Below are positions 42,523 through 51,549 of a stretch of DNA of 64,000 bases, piece by piece. A program made the translations under genes and the position numbers. The DNA comes from CAYWIT01 sp964458415 (GTDB taxonomy: Bacteria > Pseudomonadota > Alphaproteobacteria > Micavibrionales > UBA2020): NCBI GenBank assembly GCA_964458415.1, contig CAYWIT010000001.1, forward strand, positions 124,001 to 188,000. The letters are read 5' to 3'. The notes beneath the pieces were generated by a model that was not told where the DNA came from, made no database searches, and was given only the letters and a program-made list of their open reading frames with translations. Position 1 is the first letter of the stretch. Each line of letters begins with the position of its first letter.

Positions 42523-43118
42523 GAAAGTTCCTTTCTTTTGTTACGGGGGCTCTTTTGCTCACAGCGGTGCCAGCGCAGGCCGCTATGGACAAATACGCTT
42601 TTGATACGGCGCATACGCAGATATTTTTTGCCGTGGATCATCTCGGTTTTTCGAAACCGCAGGGAAAGTTTAAAGCTTTTAGCGGCAGCTTCAGTTTCGA
42701 TCCTGAAAAAGTTGAAAAATCTTCCATCGAGGTTTCCGTTGATCCGGCCAGTATTGATTTTTCGGATGCCGCCTGGGAAGAGCACCTGAGATCTGCGGAT
42801 TTTTTCAATGTCGCGCAGTTTCCGGCGGTAACGTTTAAAAGCACGAAGGTTGAAAAGACCGGAGAGAATACAGGCAACGTCACTGGGGATCTGACTTTGC
42901 TGGGCGTGACGAAACCGGTGACGTTGAATGTCACCTTTAACAAGGCGGCGATCAATCCGGTCAGCAAAAAATATGTTGTGGGTTTTGGCGCCACAGCGGC
43001 ACTTAAACGTTCTGACTGGGGCATGGTTTTTGGCTTGCCGGGTGTCGGTGACGAGGTGTCTGTGACAATAAATGTCGAAGGTGTCCGCGAGGAGCCCGTG
43101 GAAGGAAAGAAAAAATGA
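42519..43118 (+). CDS. YceI-family periplasmic lipid-binding protein, copy 1
   Basis: The protein has 199 residues with a signal peptide (FLSFVTGALLLTAVPAQAA). The YceI beta-barrel is seen from YAFDTAHTQIFFAVDHLGFS to TGDLTLLGVTKPVTLNVTFN and SDWGMVFGLPGVGDEVSVTI. YceI proteins bind polyprenyl chains such as ubiquinone-like lipids. The start overlaps accC, and the cytochrome b561 gene follows with a 4-nt overlap. The frame is open further upstream but only inside accC. Confidence 0.9.
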   Translation: MRKFLSFVTGALLLTAVPAQAAMDKYAFDTAHTQIFFAVDHLGFSKPQGKFKAFSGSFSFDPEKVEKSSIEVSVDPASIDFSDAAWEEHLRSADFFNVAQFPAVTFKSTKVEKTGENTGNVTGDLTLLGVTKPVTLNVTFNKAAINPVSKKYVVGFGATAALKRSDWGMVFGLPGVGDEVSVTINVEGVREEPVEGKKK

Positions 43119-43669
43119 GCCTGAAAAACACGCCGGAAAACTATGGGAGCGTCAGCCGCGGGTTCCATTGGCTGACAGCTGCGCTGGTCATTGGATTGCT
43201 GGTGCTGGGGCTGCTGCTGGAAGAGATGGCGCGTGGCGCGTTCAAGCTCAAGATGATCAACCTGCACAAGTCTGTAGGGGTCCTTGTCCTGCTCCTGACT
43301 TTGGCGCGTATTTTGTGGCATTTCTACAGTAAAAAACCGGCACTGATTGCGACCCTGAAGAAATGGGAGAAAGTGCTAAGCCATACGCTGCACGGGCTGC
43401 TGTATCTCGCCCTGATCGGGATGCCGATGTCCGGCTGGATCATGAGCTCCGCCAAAGGCTATCCGGTGAGCCTGTTCAAGCTGGCGACTCTCCCCCAAAT
43501 TGTCGAGGAAAATAAAGCACTTGCCGAATGGGCGGGTGAAATTCACGAGATTTTAGGGTATACTTTAATTGTGATCATAATAGTGCATTTCGTTGGAGCG
43601 TTAAAACATCATTTTATCGACCGGGATGATACGCTGCGCCGGATGACCCCATTTTTAAAGAGGAAGTGA
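43115..43669 (+). CDS. Cytochrome b561-type membrane protein
   Basis: The protein has 184 residues with four predicted transmembrane helices. Haem-ligand histidines are expected in SRGFHWLTAALVIG, MINLHKSVGVLVLLL, LSHTLHGLLYLALIG and ILGYTLIVIIIVHFVGALKH, the b561 pattern. It likely passes electrons between quinol and a periplasmic acceptor. It sits between two YceI genes, an arrangement that recurs in proteobacteria. Confidence 0.9.
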   Translation: MSLKNTPENYGSVSRGFHWLTAALVIGLLVLGLLLEEMARGAFKLKMINLHKSVGVLVLLLTLARILWHFYSKKPALIATLKKWEKVLSHTLHGLLYLALIGMPMSGWIMSSAKGYPVSLFKLATLPQIVEENKALAEWAGEIHEILGYTLIVIIIVHFVGALKHHFIDRDDTLRRMTPFLKRK

Positions 43670-43670
43670 G

Positions 43671-44204
43671 ATGTCGAATTTTCCTGTTTTCACGCTGTTG
43701 CTGCTGCTGTTTTTGGCGGTGCCGGCGCAGGCAGGGGAGACAGCACAACGCTGGCTGGTGCTGGAGGAGGGGAGTGGGCTTATTCACCAGATAACCGGGA
43801 CAATGCCGCAGGCCCGGGCGCAGAATTTCAGTACAGAGATTTATTTTGATCCCGGCGCCCTTGATAAAAGCAGTTTTTTGATAGCTTTTTCTTTTACGCC
43901 GCCGGGACAGGCTGCGGCGAATGCAAATACGAATACGCTTGATGGCTACTTTGAATCAGCTTCTGTCAGTCGTAAGGACAAGAGTGTGTTTCTGGCCAAA
44001 GGGACGTTGAATATTCTGGGTAATAAGCAGCCGGCTGTTGTTGAAATCAATCCGTATTTTGTTAAAAATACAGATCCGCCAAAAATGGTTTTTGATGGAA
44101 AATTTTCTTTTCAGCCAAGGGCCTTCCTGAGCAGCGCGGATGCGGGTCCTTATCCTTCGGAACTGGTGGTGCAGTTCCGCTTTACGGCAGAGCCCCTGCC
44201 GTGA
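43671..44204 (+). CDS. YceI-family periplasmic protein, copy 2 (divergent)
   Basis: The protein has 177 residues with a signal peptide (FTLLLLLFLAVPAQAGE). It retains only the general YceI outline (STEIYFDPGALDKSSFLIAF; AKGTLNILGNKQPAVVEI) and has diverged strongly from copy 1. It starts 1 nt after the b561 gene and ends the cassette. Confidence 0.75.
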   Translation: MSNFPVFTLLLLLFLAVPAQAGETAQRWLVLEEGSGLIHQITGTMPQARAQNFSTEIYFDPGALDKSSFLIAFSFTPPGQAAANANTNTLDGYFESASVSRKDKSVFLAKGTLNILGNKQPAVVEINPYFVKNTDPPKMVFDGKFSFQPRAFLSSADAGPYPSELVVQFRFTAEPLP

Positions 44205-44304
44205 AGGATTATTTTATGGGGATATGAAAAGTCAAGAGGGGTATATCATAAGTCTTTGATTTTCGGTTTGGAACTTCCCTGCCGGATAGGTTAAAGTCTA
44301 TAGA

Positions 44305-44973
44305 ATGAGGACTCTTTATCATCTCTGGCTCCATCCTTCTTCCCGGAAAGTGCGTCTGGCACTTGCCGAAAAGAAGCTTGATTTTGAACTGAAGATCGAA
44401 AAAATCTGGGAACGGCGGACGGAGTTTCTGGCGTTGAATCCTGCAGGGGATGTTCCCGTTTTGACCGAGCCGGATGGCACGATCCTGACCGACTCGCAGG
44501 TGATCTGCGAATACCTGAACGAGGTTTATAACAGCATTGAGCTTCTGGGCAGTGATCCTCTGCAACGGGCAGAAACACGACGTCTGGTGGCGTGGTTTGA
44601 TAACAAATTCAATGCCGAAGTAACGGATAACCTTGTCGGCGAAAAGATGATGAAGCGTTTTCTGCGCATGGGGGAGCCGCACGGGCCCTCCATTCGCGCC
44701 GGTCATGCGAATATTCACTATCATCTGGATTATATCGGCTTTCTGACGGAACGGCGGCGCTGGCTGGCCGGAGATGCCTTCTCCCTTGCTGATATCACTG
44801 CGGCCGCGCATCTTTCCGCCATCGACTATATCGGGGATGTGCCGTGGAATGACCACAAGGCGGCCAAGGACTGGTACGTCAGGATCAAATCACGTCCGGC
44901 TTTCAAGCCGTTGCTGGAGGATACTATTCCCGGGTTTCCGCCTCCCGGCCACTATCAGAATCTTGATTTTTGA
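44305..44973 (+). CDS. Glutathione S-transferase family protein
   Basis: The protein has 222 residues. The thioredoxin-like N-domain opens LYHLWLHPSSRKVRLALAEK and has the glutathione-binding VPVLTEPDGTILTDSQVICE (the cis-Pro and the Ser-x loop). An all-helical C-domain follows, with LAGDAFSLADITAAAHLSAI. The active residue is probably Ser12 or Ser13. The substrate is unknown. The next gene starts 20 nt after its stop. Confidence 0.88.
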   Translation: MRTLYHLWLHPSSRKVRLALAEKKLDFELKIEKIWERRTEFLALNPAGDVPVLTEPDGTILTDSQVICEYLNEVYNSIELLGSDPLQRAETRRLVAWFDNKFNAEVTDNLVGEKMMKRFLRMGEPHGPSIRAGHANIHYHLDYIGFLTERRRWLAGDAFSLADITAAAHLSAIDYIGDVPWNDHKAAKDWYVRIKSRPAFKPLLEDTIPGFPPPGHYQNLDF

Positions 44974-44993
44974 TTCCGGGGAGCGGCGGGGAA

Positions 44994-45950
44994 ATGGTTT
45001 CAGGCGCACATATTATTGAGCCAGTCCTGCGCGACAAAAAACTTTTTTGTTTCGGCTACGGCTATACCGCGCGTTTTCTGAGCGAGAGGCTGCGTCCTTA
45101 CGGGTGGCGGATCGCGGGGACAACGACGATGCCGGAGAAGCAGGAGTTTCTTGAGAAAATCGGGGTTGAATCCTTTTTGTTCGATTCCGGCCATGCCATC
45201 ATGGATCCCTATCAAACTTTTCGGGATGTGACGCATATTCTTCTTTCCATTCCGCCGGGGGCGGAAGGGGATGCCGTCGCGGAAATTCACGGCCTTGATA
45301 TTGCCGAGATGCCGCAGCTGGAATGGATCGGATATCTTTCCACGACCGCCGTTTACGGCAATCAGGATGGCAACTGGGTGGATGAAACAAGCCAGCCCGA
45401 ACCGTCCAGTCGCCGGGGCTCCCTGCGGTTGAGGGCGGAACAGCAGTGGCAGTCGCTCTGGCTCAATTACGGGATTCCGCTGCATATTTTCCGTTTGGCG
45501 GGGATCTACGGTCCGGGGCGCAGCGCGATCAATTCCATTCGGGCCGGAACGGCGCGCCGTATTGAAAAACCGGGACATGTGTTTAACCGCATCCATGTCG
45601 AAGATATCGTGCAGACACTGGTCGCGTCGATGAACAAGCCAAAGCCGGGCAGCATTTACAATCTGGCAGACGATCTGCCCAGTCCGAGCCATGAAGTGAT
45701 TTCTTTTGCCTGTAACCTGATCGGCGCGGATGTGCCGCCGCTGGTTCGTTTTGATGAAACGGAAATGGCGCCCATCGTGCGGAGCTTTTACAAGGACAAC
45801 AAGCGTATTCGCAACGAGCGCATCAAGGCCGAGCTGGGGGTGGAGCTGCTCTATCCTGATTATCGTGTGGGGCTTCAGGCCTGCCTGGAGACGGAGGAAA
45901 GCGATGCGGCCTTCCTTGAATTCGAGCAGCCGGACGCCTCAGCGGGGTAG
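44994..45950 (+). CDS. SDR-family NAD(P)-dependent epimerase-like protein
   Basis: The protein has 318 residues from ATG 44994, with GGCGGGGA upstream. The Rossmann start is atypical (KLFCFGYGYTARFLSERLRP, a G-x-G-x-x-A pattern). YLSTTAVYGNQDGNWVDET gives the catalytic region, and IFRLAGIYGPGRSAINSIRA and FNRIHVEDIVQTLVASM are typical of extended SDR proteins. It resembles YeeZ-type proteins that lack the usual Tyr-x-x-x-Lys. The substrate cannot be told. Confidence 0.8.
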   Translation: MVSGAHIIEPVLRDKKLFCFGYGYTARFLSERLRPYGWRIAGTTTMPEKQEFLEKIGVESFLFDSGHAIMDPYQTFRDVTHILLSIPPGAEGDAVAEIHGLDIAEMPQLEWIGYLSTTAVYGNQDGNWVDETSQPEPSSRRGSLRLRAEQQWQSLWLNYGIPLHIFRLAGIYGPGRSAINSIRAGTARRIEKPGHVFNRIHVEDIVQTLVASMNKPKPGSIYNLADDLPSPSHEVISFACNLIGADVPPLVRFDETEMAPIVRSFYKDNKRIRNERIKAELGVELLYPDYRVGLQACLETEESDAAFLEFEQPDASAG

Positions 45951-45987
45951 GCTTTCACTGTTTTTCTTGACATTCTGATGGAAATAA

Positions 45988-46002
45988 GAACAAATAGAGA
46001 AC
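45988..46002. promoter_or_regulatory. LexA box (GAAC-N7-GAAC) at the Y-family polymerase gene
   Basis: GAACAAATAGAGAAC is the complement of GTTC-N7-GTTC, the direct-repeat SOS box known for alphaproteobacterial LexA. A TTGACA hexamer at 45967-45972 places the box over the -10 region, a normal repressor position. A second, imperfect pair (GTTC-N6-GTTC) lies at 46013-46026. Confidence 0.75.
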
Positions 46003-46035
46003 ATATATTGTCGTTCTCTTCAGTTCGGAATAGTC

Positions 46036-47313
46036 ATGTCTTTCGCCGCTCCTAAGGAATTGCGCTGGCTTTACGTTGATTTCAACAGCTATTTCACCAG
46101 TGTGGAGCAGCAGTTGCAGCCACGGCTGCGCGGAAAGCCTGTCATCGTTATTCCTGCGGAAACGGAATCAACCTGCGCGATTGCCGCCAGCTATGAGGCG
46201 CGTGCTTTCGGCATCAAGACGGGAACGCCCGTTTATGAGGCACGAAAAAAATGCAAAGAGCTGATTTGTGTGCTGGCGCGGCATGATCATTATGTGTCCT
46301 TTCATCACCGTATTTTGGAGGAAATCGACCGCCATATCCCCGTGACGGCGGTGTGTTCAATAGATGAAGTGGCCTGCCGTTTGATGGATAACGAAACCGC
46401 GCCGGCCCGCGCCATGGAAATTTCCCGCGCGATCAAAGCAGGTCTGGCAAAAAATATCGGAGAATATCTGCGTTGTTCCATCGGGATCGCGCCCAACCGC
46501 TATTTGTCCAAGATTGCCACCGATATGCGAAAGCCGGACGGATTGACCGTACTGCCGCCGGAAGATTTGCCCCACCGGCTGGAGGCGCTGAAGCTTCGCG
46601 ATCTTCCCGGGATCGGCGTCAATATGGAGGCGCGGCTCAACCGTGCTGGAATTTGGGATATGAAAGCCCTGCTCAATTTGCAACCCCGGCATTTGCGCGC
46701 GGTCTGGGGCAGCATTCAGGGGGAGAAGATGTGGTATCTGCTGCGGGGGTATGATCTGCCGGAGCAGGAAACGCGGCGCAGTACCGTGGGGCATAGTCAG
46801 GTTTTGGCGCCGGAATTGCGCTCTCCTGCCGCGGCGTGTCAGGTCGCGCGGCGGCTGGTCATGAAAGCGGCGGCTCGGTTGCGGCGTATGGAGTATTATG
46901 CCGCGGCGTTTTCGGTGTCGTTTTGCTGTGTGGATGATGCGCGCTTTGGTCTGGAGGCCCGCTGTGCGCCGGCACAGGACAGCTTTTCTTTTTTGCGGAT
47001 GCTGGAATCCCTCTGGCAGGAGATGGCGCATGAATCCGGGGACCGCCGGATCAAAAAGGTTTCTGTTGTGCTGCATCACTTAACGCCCGTGCAAGGGCGG
47101 CAGGCGCAGGGGGATCTGTTTGCAACCGTAGCCTCTGCTGGAAAAGACAGGCATGAACGGTGTGAAAAAATTTCCCGTGCCATGGATGTGCTTAATCAAA
47201 AATTCGGGCGCGATACGGTCTTGCTGGGGATGGCGCCAGCGCAGGGGCAATCTTTTTCCGGGACCAAAATTGCTTTTACGCGCATTCCTGATCGAGAGGA
47301 GTTTTTGGAGTGA
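46036..47313 (+). CDS. Y-family DNA polymerase (DinB/UmuC-like, translesion)
   Basis: The protein has 425 residues. Catalytic acidic residues are Asp15 (YVDFNSYFTSVEQ) and Asp110-Glu111 (CSIDEVACRL). Next come ASYEARAFGIKTGTPVYEAR, the fingers region, then CSIGIAPNRYLSKIATDMRK and the helix-hairpin-helix LKLRDLPGIGVNMEARLNR. The C-terminal little-finger domain is divergent. Relatives are often annotated as ImpB/MucB/SamB. It is a solitary gene under a LexA box and probably acts in SOS mutagenesis. No clear beta-clamp motif was identified. Confidence 0.88.
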   Translation: MSFAAPKELRWLYVDFNSYFTSVEQQLQPRLRGKPVIVIPAETESTCAIAASYEARAFGIKTGTPVYEARKKCKELICVLARHDHYVSFHHRILEEIDRHIPVTAVCSIDEVACRLMDNETAPARAMEISRAIKAGLAKNIGEYLRCSIGIAPNRYLSKIATDMRKPDGLTVLPPEDLPHRLEALKLRDLPGIGVNMEARLNRAGIWDMKALLNLQPRHLRAVWGSIQGEKMWYLLRGYDLPEQETRRSTVGHSQVLAPELRSPAAACQVARRLVMKAAARLRRMEYYAAAFSVSFCCVDDARFGLEARCAPAQDSFSFLRMLESLWQEMAHESGDRRIKKVSVVLHHLTPVQGRQAQGDLFATVASAGKDRHERCEKISRAMDVLNQKFGRDTVLLGMAPAQGQSFSGTKIAFTRIPDREEFLE

Positions 47314-47491
47314 TTCCCTGCTTCCGGATTCGCAGCGGGTAAAATGTTAATATTTTTCATAATTTAATAAATGCCCCTGTGGATAAGTTGTTGTAATCCC
47401 CCATTAAAGCGCTAAAATTTATGTAAATTATTGCCAAAAGGCCTGTTTTGCGCTACAAAACCGATCTGTTCAGGCAAAGAGTAGTGAAAGA

Positions 47492-49444
47492 TTGAAAGCG
47501 CAAATAACGCAAAAACGACTGTATAGCCTTTTGGGATTGATGACGGCGCTCCTTGTTTTTGCAGGCGCGCAGGGGGCGAAGGCTGTTCCGCCGCTCCCGC
47601 TGAAAAAGCCGGTTCTTCAGGCAGAGGGGCAGGCCGGCGTTGTGGCTGTGCCGCTGCGCAAGCCCGTTGCCGGGTCAGCAAAAGCCGTCGCTGTTGCGCC
47701 TGTTGCTGAAGGGGAATATCAGTCGGCGACTTTTATGCACCGTATTTTCGACCAGTTTACGTCCGGCAAGCGTCTTTCGGAGGAGGATGCCGCGCGCTAT
47801 GCCCATATTTTTGCTTTTCAGGATATGGGGGATTTTACGCGGGCAGATGCCGAAATCAGGAAGTTGCAGAGCCGCCGTCTGATCGGTTATGTATTGCGGC
47901 AGCGCTATCTTCACCCTGATTATACGGCGCAATACGCGGAACTGGCCGCGTGGATGAAAAGCTTTGCCGATCATCCGGGGGCGCAGAATATTTATGAGCT
48001 GGCCCTGCGCAAAAAGCCGAAAGAGGCCGCCGTACCGGCAGCTCCCAAGCCGGCAGGCCGTGGCGTCTATGGGCAACATGACTTTGATGTCGGCCCCTTG
48101 GCGCAGCCTTATATGCGGGAACAGAAACTCTCCTCCCGACAAAAAGATCTGTTGCGGCGCTTGCGCGGACGTCTGGGCGATAGCCCCACAGCGGCCCTGA
48201 AAATGCTGGAAGGCTCCGGTGGCCTGTTCAGTCCGATAGAACGGGCGGCCTTGCGCGGTGAAATCGCTGAATCCTATTTTTATAATGGCAAGGTCGAGAA
48301 AGCCTATGCGCTGGCCAGAGAAAGTTCGGACAGTGCCGCCGCAGAATTGCCGATGTCGGGCTGGATCGCGGGACTGGCCGCGTGGAAGACCGGAAAATAC
48401 GGCGAGGCGGCCCGTTATTTTGAACGCGCCGCTACTTCAGAGCGCTCTTCCGCCTGGCTTGCTTCTGCCGGGGCGCATTGGGCGGCCCGTGCGTGGCTGC
48501 GGGCGCGTCAGCCGCAGAAGGTAAACGGCTGGTTACGGCGCGCGGCGGAACATCCCCGGACATTCTATGGCATTATTTCCATGAAGGCGCTGGGCATGGA
48601 CCGCGGGAATTTTAACTGGGACACGCCGGAATTGACCGATCGTTCTGTGCGGGCGCTGGCTTCTGTTCCGGCGGGACGGCGCGCTGTGGCGCTGGTGGAT
48701 GCGGAACAGCCCGAGCTTGCCGCGCTGGAATTGCGCCAGATTAATCCGGGTAAAGATGATGTATTGCGCGAGGCGATGATCGCGCTGGCGCAGCAGGTGC
48801 GGGTTCCTTCCTTTTCCCTGCAACTGGGCAGCTCTTTTGTTTCTTCGAAGGGCGAGCTTTATGATGCCGCGCTCTATCCTGATGCTCCCTGGGCGCCAGA
48901 GGGGGGGTATGATGTTGATAAGGCGCTGGTTTATGCCTTCATCCGGCAGGAGTCCCGCTTTGAACCGGGCGTAAAGAATAAGGCTTCCGGCGCGACGGGC
49001 CTGATGCAGCTGATGCCGGCCACGGCGCGTCATGTTGCGCAGATAACGGGGCGGGATATCTCCGGAGAGAGCCTGCTGGATCCTGAGGTGAATATTTCAT
49101 TGGGGCAAAAGTATCTTGCGGAGCTGCTGGAGAATAATCTGGTCGATAATAATCTTTTCCGTCTGGCTGTGGCCTATAACGCCGGTCCGGGGAAACTGGC
49201 ACGATGGGAGAAGAATGTCAGTTATGATGACGATCCGCTTTTGTTCATCGAATCCATTCCCGCCGGAGAAACGCGGATGTTCGTTGAAAGGGTTTTGGCC
49301 AATTTCTGGATCTATCGCATGAAATATGATCAGGATACGGTTTCCCTCGATAAAGTGGCGGAGGGGGAGTGGCCCGTTTACGTTGCGCAGGATATCCGCC
49401 GCGGTCTCCGTTTTGCTGATGCGGCGACGTTTTTTTCGCGCTAA
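47492..49444 (+). CDS. Soluble lytic murein transglycosylase
   Basis: The protein has 650 residues from TTG 47492, which gives a full signal peptide (KRLYSLLGLMTALLVFAGAQ, then GAKA); ATG 47540 would remove its positive start. A superhelical alpha-solenoid of about 400 residues precedes the SLT domain, which has the catalytic Glu487 in IRQESRFEPGVKNKASGATG and continues LMQLMPATA and VAYNAGPGKLARW. It cleaves the MurNAc-GlcNAc bond, forming anhydro-muropeptides. FlgJ here lacks a muramidase domain, so this enzyme is one candidate for opening the wall for the rod, but that is inference. Confidence 0.9.
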   Translation: MKAQITQKRLYSLLGLMTALLVFAGAQGAKAVPPLPLKKPVLQAEGQAGVVAVPLRKPVAGSAKAVAVAPVAEGEYQSATFMHRIFDQFTSGKRLSEEDAARYAHIFAFQDMGDFTRADAEIRKLQSRRLIGYVLRQRYLHPDYTAQYAELAAWMKSFADHPGAQNIYELALRKKPKEAAVPAAPKPAGRGVYGQHDFDVGPLAQPYMREQKLSSRQKDLLRRLRGRLGDSPTAALKMLEGSGGLFSPIERAALRGEIAESYFYNGKVEKAYALARESSDSAAAELPMSGWIAGLAAWKTGKYGEAARYFERAATSERSSAWLASAGAHWAARAWLRARQPQKVNGWLRRAAEHPRTFYGIISMKALGMDRGNFNWDTPELTDRSVRALASVPAGRRAVALVDAEQPELAALELRQINPGKDDVLREAMIALAQQVRVPSFSLQLGSSFVSSKGELYDAALYPDAPWAPEGGYDVDKALVYAFIRQESRFEPGVKNKASGATGLMQLMPATARHVAQITGRDISGESLLDPEVNISLGQKYLAELLENNLVDNNLFRLAVAYNAGPGKLARWEKNVSYDDDPLLFIESIPAGETRMFVERVLANFWIYRMKYDQDTVSLDKVAEGEWPVYVAQDIRRGLRFADAATFFSR

Positions 49445-49512
49445 TTGGTTAATTTCTTTAGTTTAATGTAATTTATATTTACATATACTTGTAGATTGTA
49501 TATGTTCGTTTT

Positions 49513-51546
49513 ATGCCCAAAAACACGAAACAGCCCGGTGATGTGCCTGCGTCTGTAAAGCTTGCTTTGCAAGCTCTGGAGATTCTGCGCAATGAAGACT
49601 CGGGACAGGCAACTGCCATCGAGAAAATTCTGCCCGGCTATGCGCATAAACTGGAAAAATCCGGTGCGGAAGTAACGGTGGAAACGCTTCTGAAGGCTGG
49701 GCGTCAGGGGCCGGAATATTTGAAGCACGATGACCGGAATGGCTCCCCTCAAAAAGAAAATGCGCTGGAAGCGTACAAGCGGATTATAGCGGGGATGTCA
49801 CCGCAGCGTTTTCATCACAGGCATAGCGCCTCTGAAAAGAGAACCCTTGAAAAGGTAAAAAATCTTGTTGAACAGGGCGCAGATGAAAGAGATCTGCGTT
49901 TTGAACTGTTCAAGGCGGCGGGAGAGGGAAGCGTCGAGGTTTTAAGGTTTTTGATCGCGCAGGGCGCCGATGTCACGGCGGGGGATAATCTGGCTATTAT
50001 AACGGCGGCGCGCCAGGGGCATATGGATATCGTGCGGGTGCTGGTTGAAAACGGCGTGGAGGCGTCTGTTGCGTGTAATATGCCTGTCATAGCAGTGATC
50101 GCTGGCGGGCATATCGATATGGTGCGATGGTTGATTGAAAACGGCGCCGATGTAGCCGCCGGTGACAGTGAAGCGGTGATGGTCGCGGCCGCACGCGGGC
50201 ATATCGATATAGTAAAGCTGCTCATTGAAAATGGCGCGAACGTTACGGCGCAGAGCAATCGGGCTATCATTGAAGCGTCGCGGTCTGGACATACTGATAT
50301 AGTAAAACTTCTCATCGAAAATGGCGCGGATGTTTCCGCACAAAATAACAGTCCCGCGAAGGTGGCGCTTGTGAACGACCACATTGATACGGTCCACCTT
50401 CTTGTCACGCAGGGGGCGGATAGATCCTTTATGGGTATCGCCCGCTTTACGACGATAAGGGCTGATGTATTGGAAGTTTATGACAGGAGGCAGGCTGTCT
50501 GGCAAAAGGTTTTGCACATGCCGCCGCCCAAAGGGGTGCATGAGGAAAACCCGGCTTACTTCAAGAAAACGTGTTTTGAGGCGGTTGTCAGCATGCTCGC
50601 AGAGGAAGGGTGTACAGGGAACGCCGCCAATGTGATGGCCTTCCGCGCGGCGGCGCTGTTCCAGTCAGAGCAGCGTGTGCTGCAATATCTGGAACGCTGG
50701 GGCAGGGCTGGCAGGCAGCCGTTGCACGATTTAATGTACATGATTAAATTGCCGGAGGCGGGCGCGCCGAATCTGAAAGACTGGGGCGATGCCGTATTGA
50801 AATGCGGCCCTTCCATGGCGCAGTTGTTAAAGTTCAGCGACAGGATTCCGTCACCCTTGAAATCCGATGATGGCCGGACGTGGTCGATGGTCAATACCCG
50901 TGCCGAATGCGCCAAACATTCTTTTTACAGGGCGGCAGAGCATCCGGCTCTGGCGGCATTGTGCTTTGAACACAGGGTTGCCGAAGATGATTTTATCGAG
51001 GCGCTGGAATTGGTTAAAAAAGGACCGTCCACGGTCAAGACTGTTCCGGAAATAACGATCGCGGGTCAGAAATTCGATATGGAGGGCGGGAAATTTTATC
51101 GCCTGCCGGTCAATGATATCCGGGGGTTGTTTCTGGGCGAGGCCACCGATTGCTGCCAGTCTATCGGGAATACAGGGGGCCCTTGCGCGGAGCATGGCTA
51201 TACCTCGCCAGACGGCGGTTTTTTCGTTGTTGAAAATGCCAAGGGCCGTATTGTCGCGCAGACCTGGGCCTGGCGCGGTGAAAACGGCGAGATGTGTTTT
51301 GACAGCCTCGAGACGCTGGGAAATAACGTGACGGCGGAGCAATGGAAGAAAATCCTGCAGGAAGCCGCAAAGGATCTGACCGCGCGTAAAGATCATGACG
51401 TTTCTGCCCTGCATATCGGGACGGGCGGAAATACGCCCGATAAGGCGCTGCGGAAAGCCTTTAAAAAATCGGCTACTGCCCATCCACGGGACTATTCGGG
51501 CTATCGTGATTCCAAAGGCGCGCAGATCGTGGTGTGGCAGCGGTAA
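49513..51546 (+). CDS. Large ankyrin-repeat protein with a novel Cys-rich C-terminal domain (Ank2)
   Basis: The protein has 677 residues and no signal peptide. Residues 1-110 are helical and charged. Ankyrin repeats run about 115-315 in six or seven units of 33 residues; the clearest read GHIDIVKLLIENGANVTAQS and GHTDIVKLLIENGADVSAQN, and neighbouring repeats are nearly identical in DNA too. After a helical region, residues 510-677 form a distinct domain with FYRLPVNDIRGLFLGEATDC, CQSIGNTGGPCAEHG (Cys547, Cys548, Cys558, His561) and GFFVVENAKGRIVAQTWAWR followed by FDSLE. I do not recognise it; faint likeness to PcfJ-type domains is possible. Its stop is 3 nt from that of the convergent rnhA. 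Confidence 0.8.
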   Translation: MPKNTKQPGDVPASVKLALQALEILRNEDSGQATAIEKILPGYAHKLEKSGAEVTVETLLKAGRQGPEYLKHDDRNGSPQKENALEAYKRIIAGMSPQRFHHRHSASEKRTLEKVKNLVEQGADERDLRFELFKAAGEGSVEVLRFLIAQGADVTAGDNLAIITAARQGHMDIVRVLVENGVEASVACNMPVIAVIAGGHIDMVRWLIENGADVAAGDSEAVMVAAARGHIDIVKLLIENGANVTAQSNRAIIEASRSGHTDIVKLLIENGADVSAQNNSPAKVALVNDHIDTVHLLVTQGADRSFMGIARFTTIRADVLEVYDRRQAVWQKVLHMPPPKGVHEENPAYFKKTCFEAVVSMLAEEGCTGNAANVMAFRAAALFQSEQRVLQYLERWGRAGRQPLHDLMYMIKLPEAGAPNLKDWGDAVLKCGPSMAQLLKFSDRIPSPLKSDDGRTWSMVNTRAECAKHSFYRAAEHPALAALCFEHRVAEDDFIEALELVKKGPSTVKTVPEITIAGQKFDMEGGKFYRLPVNDIRGLFLGEATDCCQSIGNTGGPCAEHGYTSPDGGFFVVENAKGRIVAQTWAWRGENGEMCFDSLETLGNNVTAEQWKKILQEAAKDLTARKDHDVSALHIGTGGNTPDKALRKAFKKSATAHPRDYSGYRDSKGAQIVVWQR

Positions 51547-51549
51547 TTT

